Source: an uncultured Bacilli bacterium (lineage in GTDB: Bacteria; Bacillota_I; Bacilli_A; RF39; UBA660). Taken from it: a stretch of 6,391 bases of DNA. The DNA lies in the NCBI GenBank assembly GCA_947631655.1, contig CANRME010000070.1, positions 1 to 6,391 on the forward strand, read 5' to 3'. The position numbers were made by a program, and so were the translations under genes. The notes below the pieces were generated by a model. That model saw nothing but the letters and a program-made list of their open reading frames with translations, was not told the DNA's origin and searched no databases. Within the stretch, counting starts at the first letter, position 1. Each line of letters begins with the position of its first letter. Positions 6,348 to 6,391 of this stretch are shown here, piece after piece.

Positions 6348-6391
6348 AAAAATTTAGTAAATTACTATTATTAGTAGTTATGGTCTTTAGT
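6344..6391 (+). CDS. Start of a secreted or lipoprotein gene, probably yidC (cut by window end)
   Basis: Only 16 codons are visible, giving MKKFSKLLLLVVMVFS, a basic start followed by a hydrophobic core as in a signal or lipoprotein signal sequence. AAGGAG (6333-6338) lies 5 bases upstream inside yidD, and the ATG overlaps the yidD stop (ATGA), indicating translational coupling. In Gram-positive bacteria YidC/OxaA/SpoIIIJ is typically a lipoprotein and often follows yidD, so yidC is the likely identity. No YidC domain can be seen, so the name is from context. Confidence 0.6.
   Translation, partial: MKKFSKLLLLVVMVFS

Noticed and set aside
17..6391. Mycoplasma-type genetic code (TGA read as Trp), suggested by AT richness and short SMC
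   Set aside because: Trp codons in smc, the anchored protein, the gene at 1175 and the small peptide are all TGG, and TGA is used as the yidD stop at the ATGA overlap.
1..6391. CRISPR array, insertion sequence, tRNA or riboswitch
   Set aside because: No regularly spaced repeats, transposase-like protein, cloverleaf or long structured leader was seen. All gaps between genes are under 100 bases and are explained by promoters, ribosome sites or the terminator.

Overview
The window is strongly AT-rich and comes from a low-GC Gram-positive bacterium. The gene content (rnc-smc pair, a SpoIIM-like protein, yidD next to a probable yidC) and the Shine-Dalgarno sites (AGGAG, GGTGA) fit the Bacilli/Erysipelotrichia/Mollicutes-related lineages. 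SMC is short (976 residues), as in Mollicutes. However, every Trp I could follow is coded TGG and yidD ends in TGA, so the standard bacterial code applies and this is not a Mycoplasma or Spiroplasma. An uncultured, gut-type, reduced-genome member of the Bacilli is my best guess. That is inference; no rRNA is present.

Layout from left to right. (1) A minus-strand SpoIIM-like five-helix membrane protein (17-598). A Shine-Dalgarno-like sequence after its stop suggests another gene just outside the window. (2) A divergent plus-strand operon (687-1686) with a good extended -10 promoter. It holds two small membrane-hairpin proteins that look like diverged tandem paralogs, then a 31-residue membrane peptide resembling the DUF4044 family. 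(3) A hairpin at 1687-1719 that can terminate both strands. (4) A minus-strand operon transcribed from about 6030 down to 1718: rnc (RNase III), smc (condensin ATPase), then an uncharacterised membrane-anchored protein in the slot where many Firmicutes carry ftsY. The rnc/smc and smc/anchored-protein junctions are tight, and in both the stop codon is built into the next gene's Shine-Dalgarno sequence. (5) A plus-strand operon starting divergently from rnc: yidD, overlapping by ATGA the first 16 codons of a probable yidC signal sequence that runs off the window.

The recognisable genes are housekeeping: RNA processing (rnc), chromosome organisation (smc) and membrane protein insertion (yidD/yidC). 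I found no CRISPR array, mobile element, tRNA, rRNA or riboswitch. The least explained part is the three-gene small-membrane-protein operon at 687-1686, together with the anchored protein at 1718-2416. No gap exceeds 100 bases.
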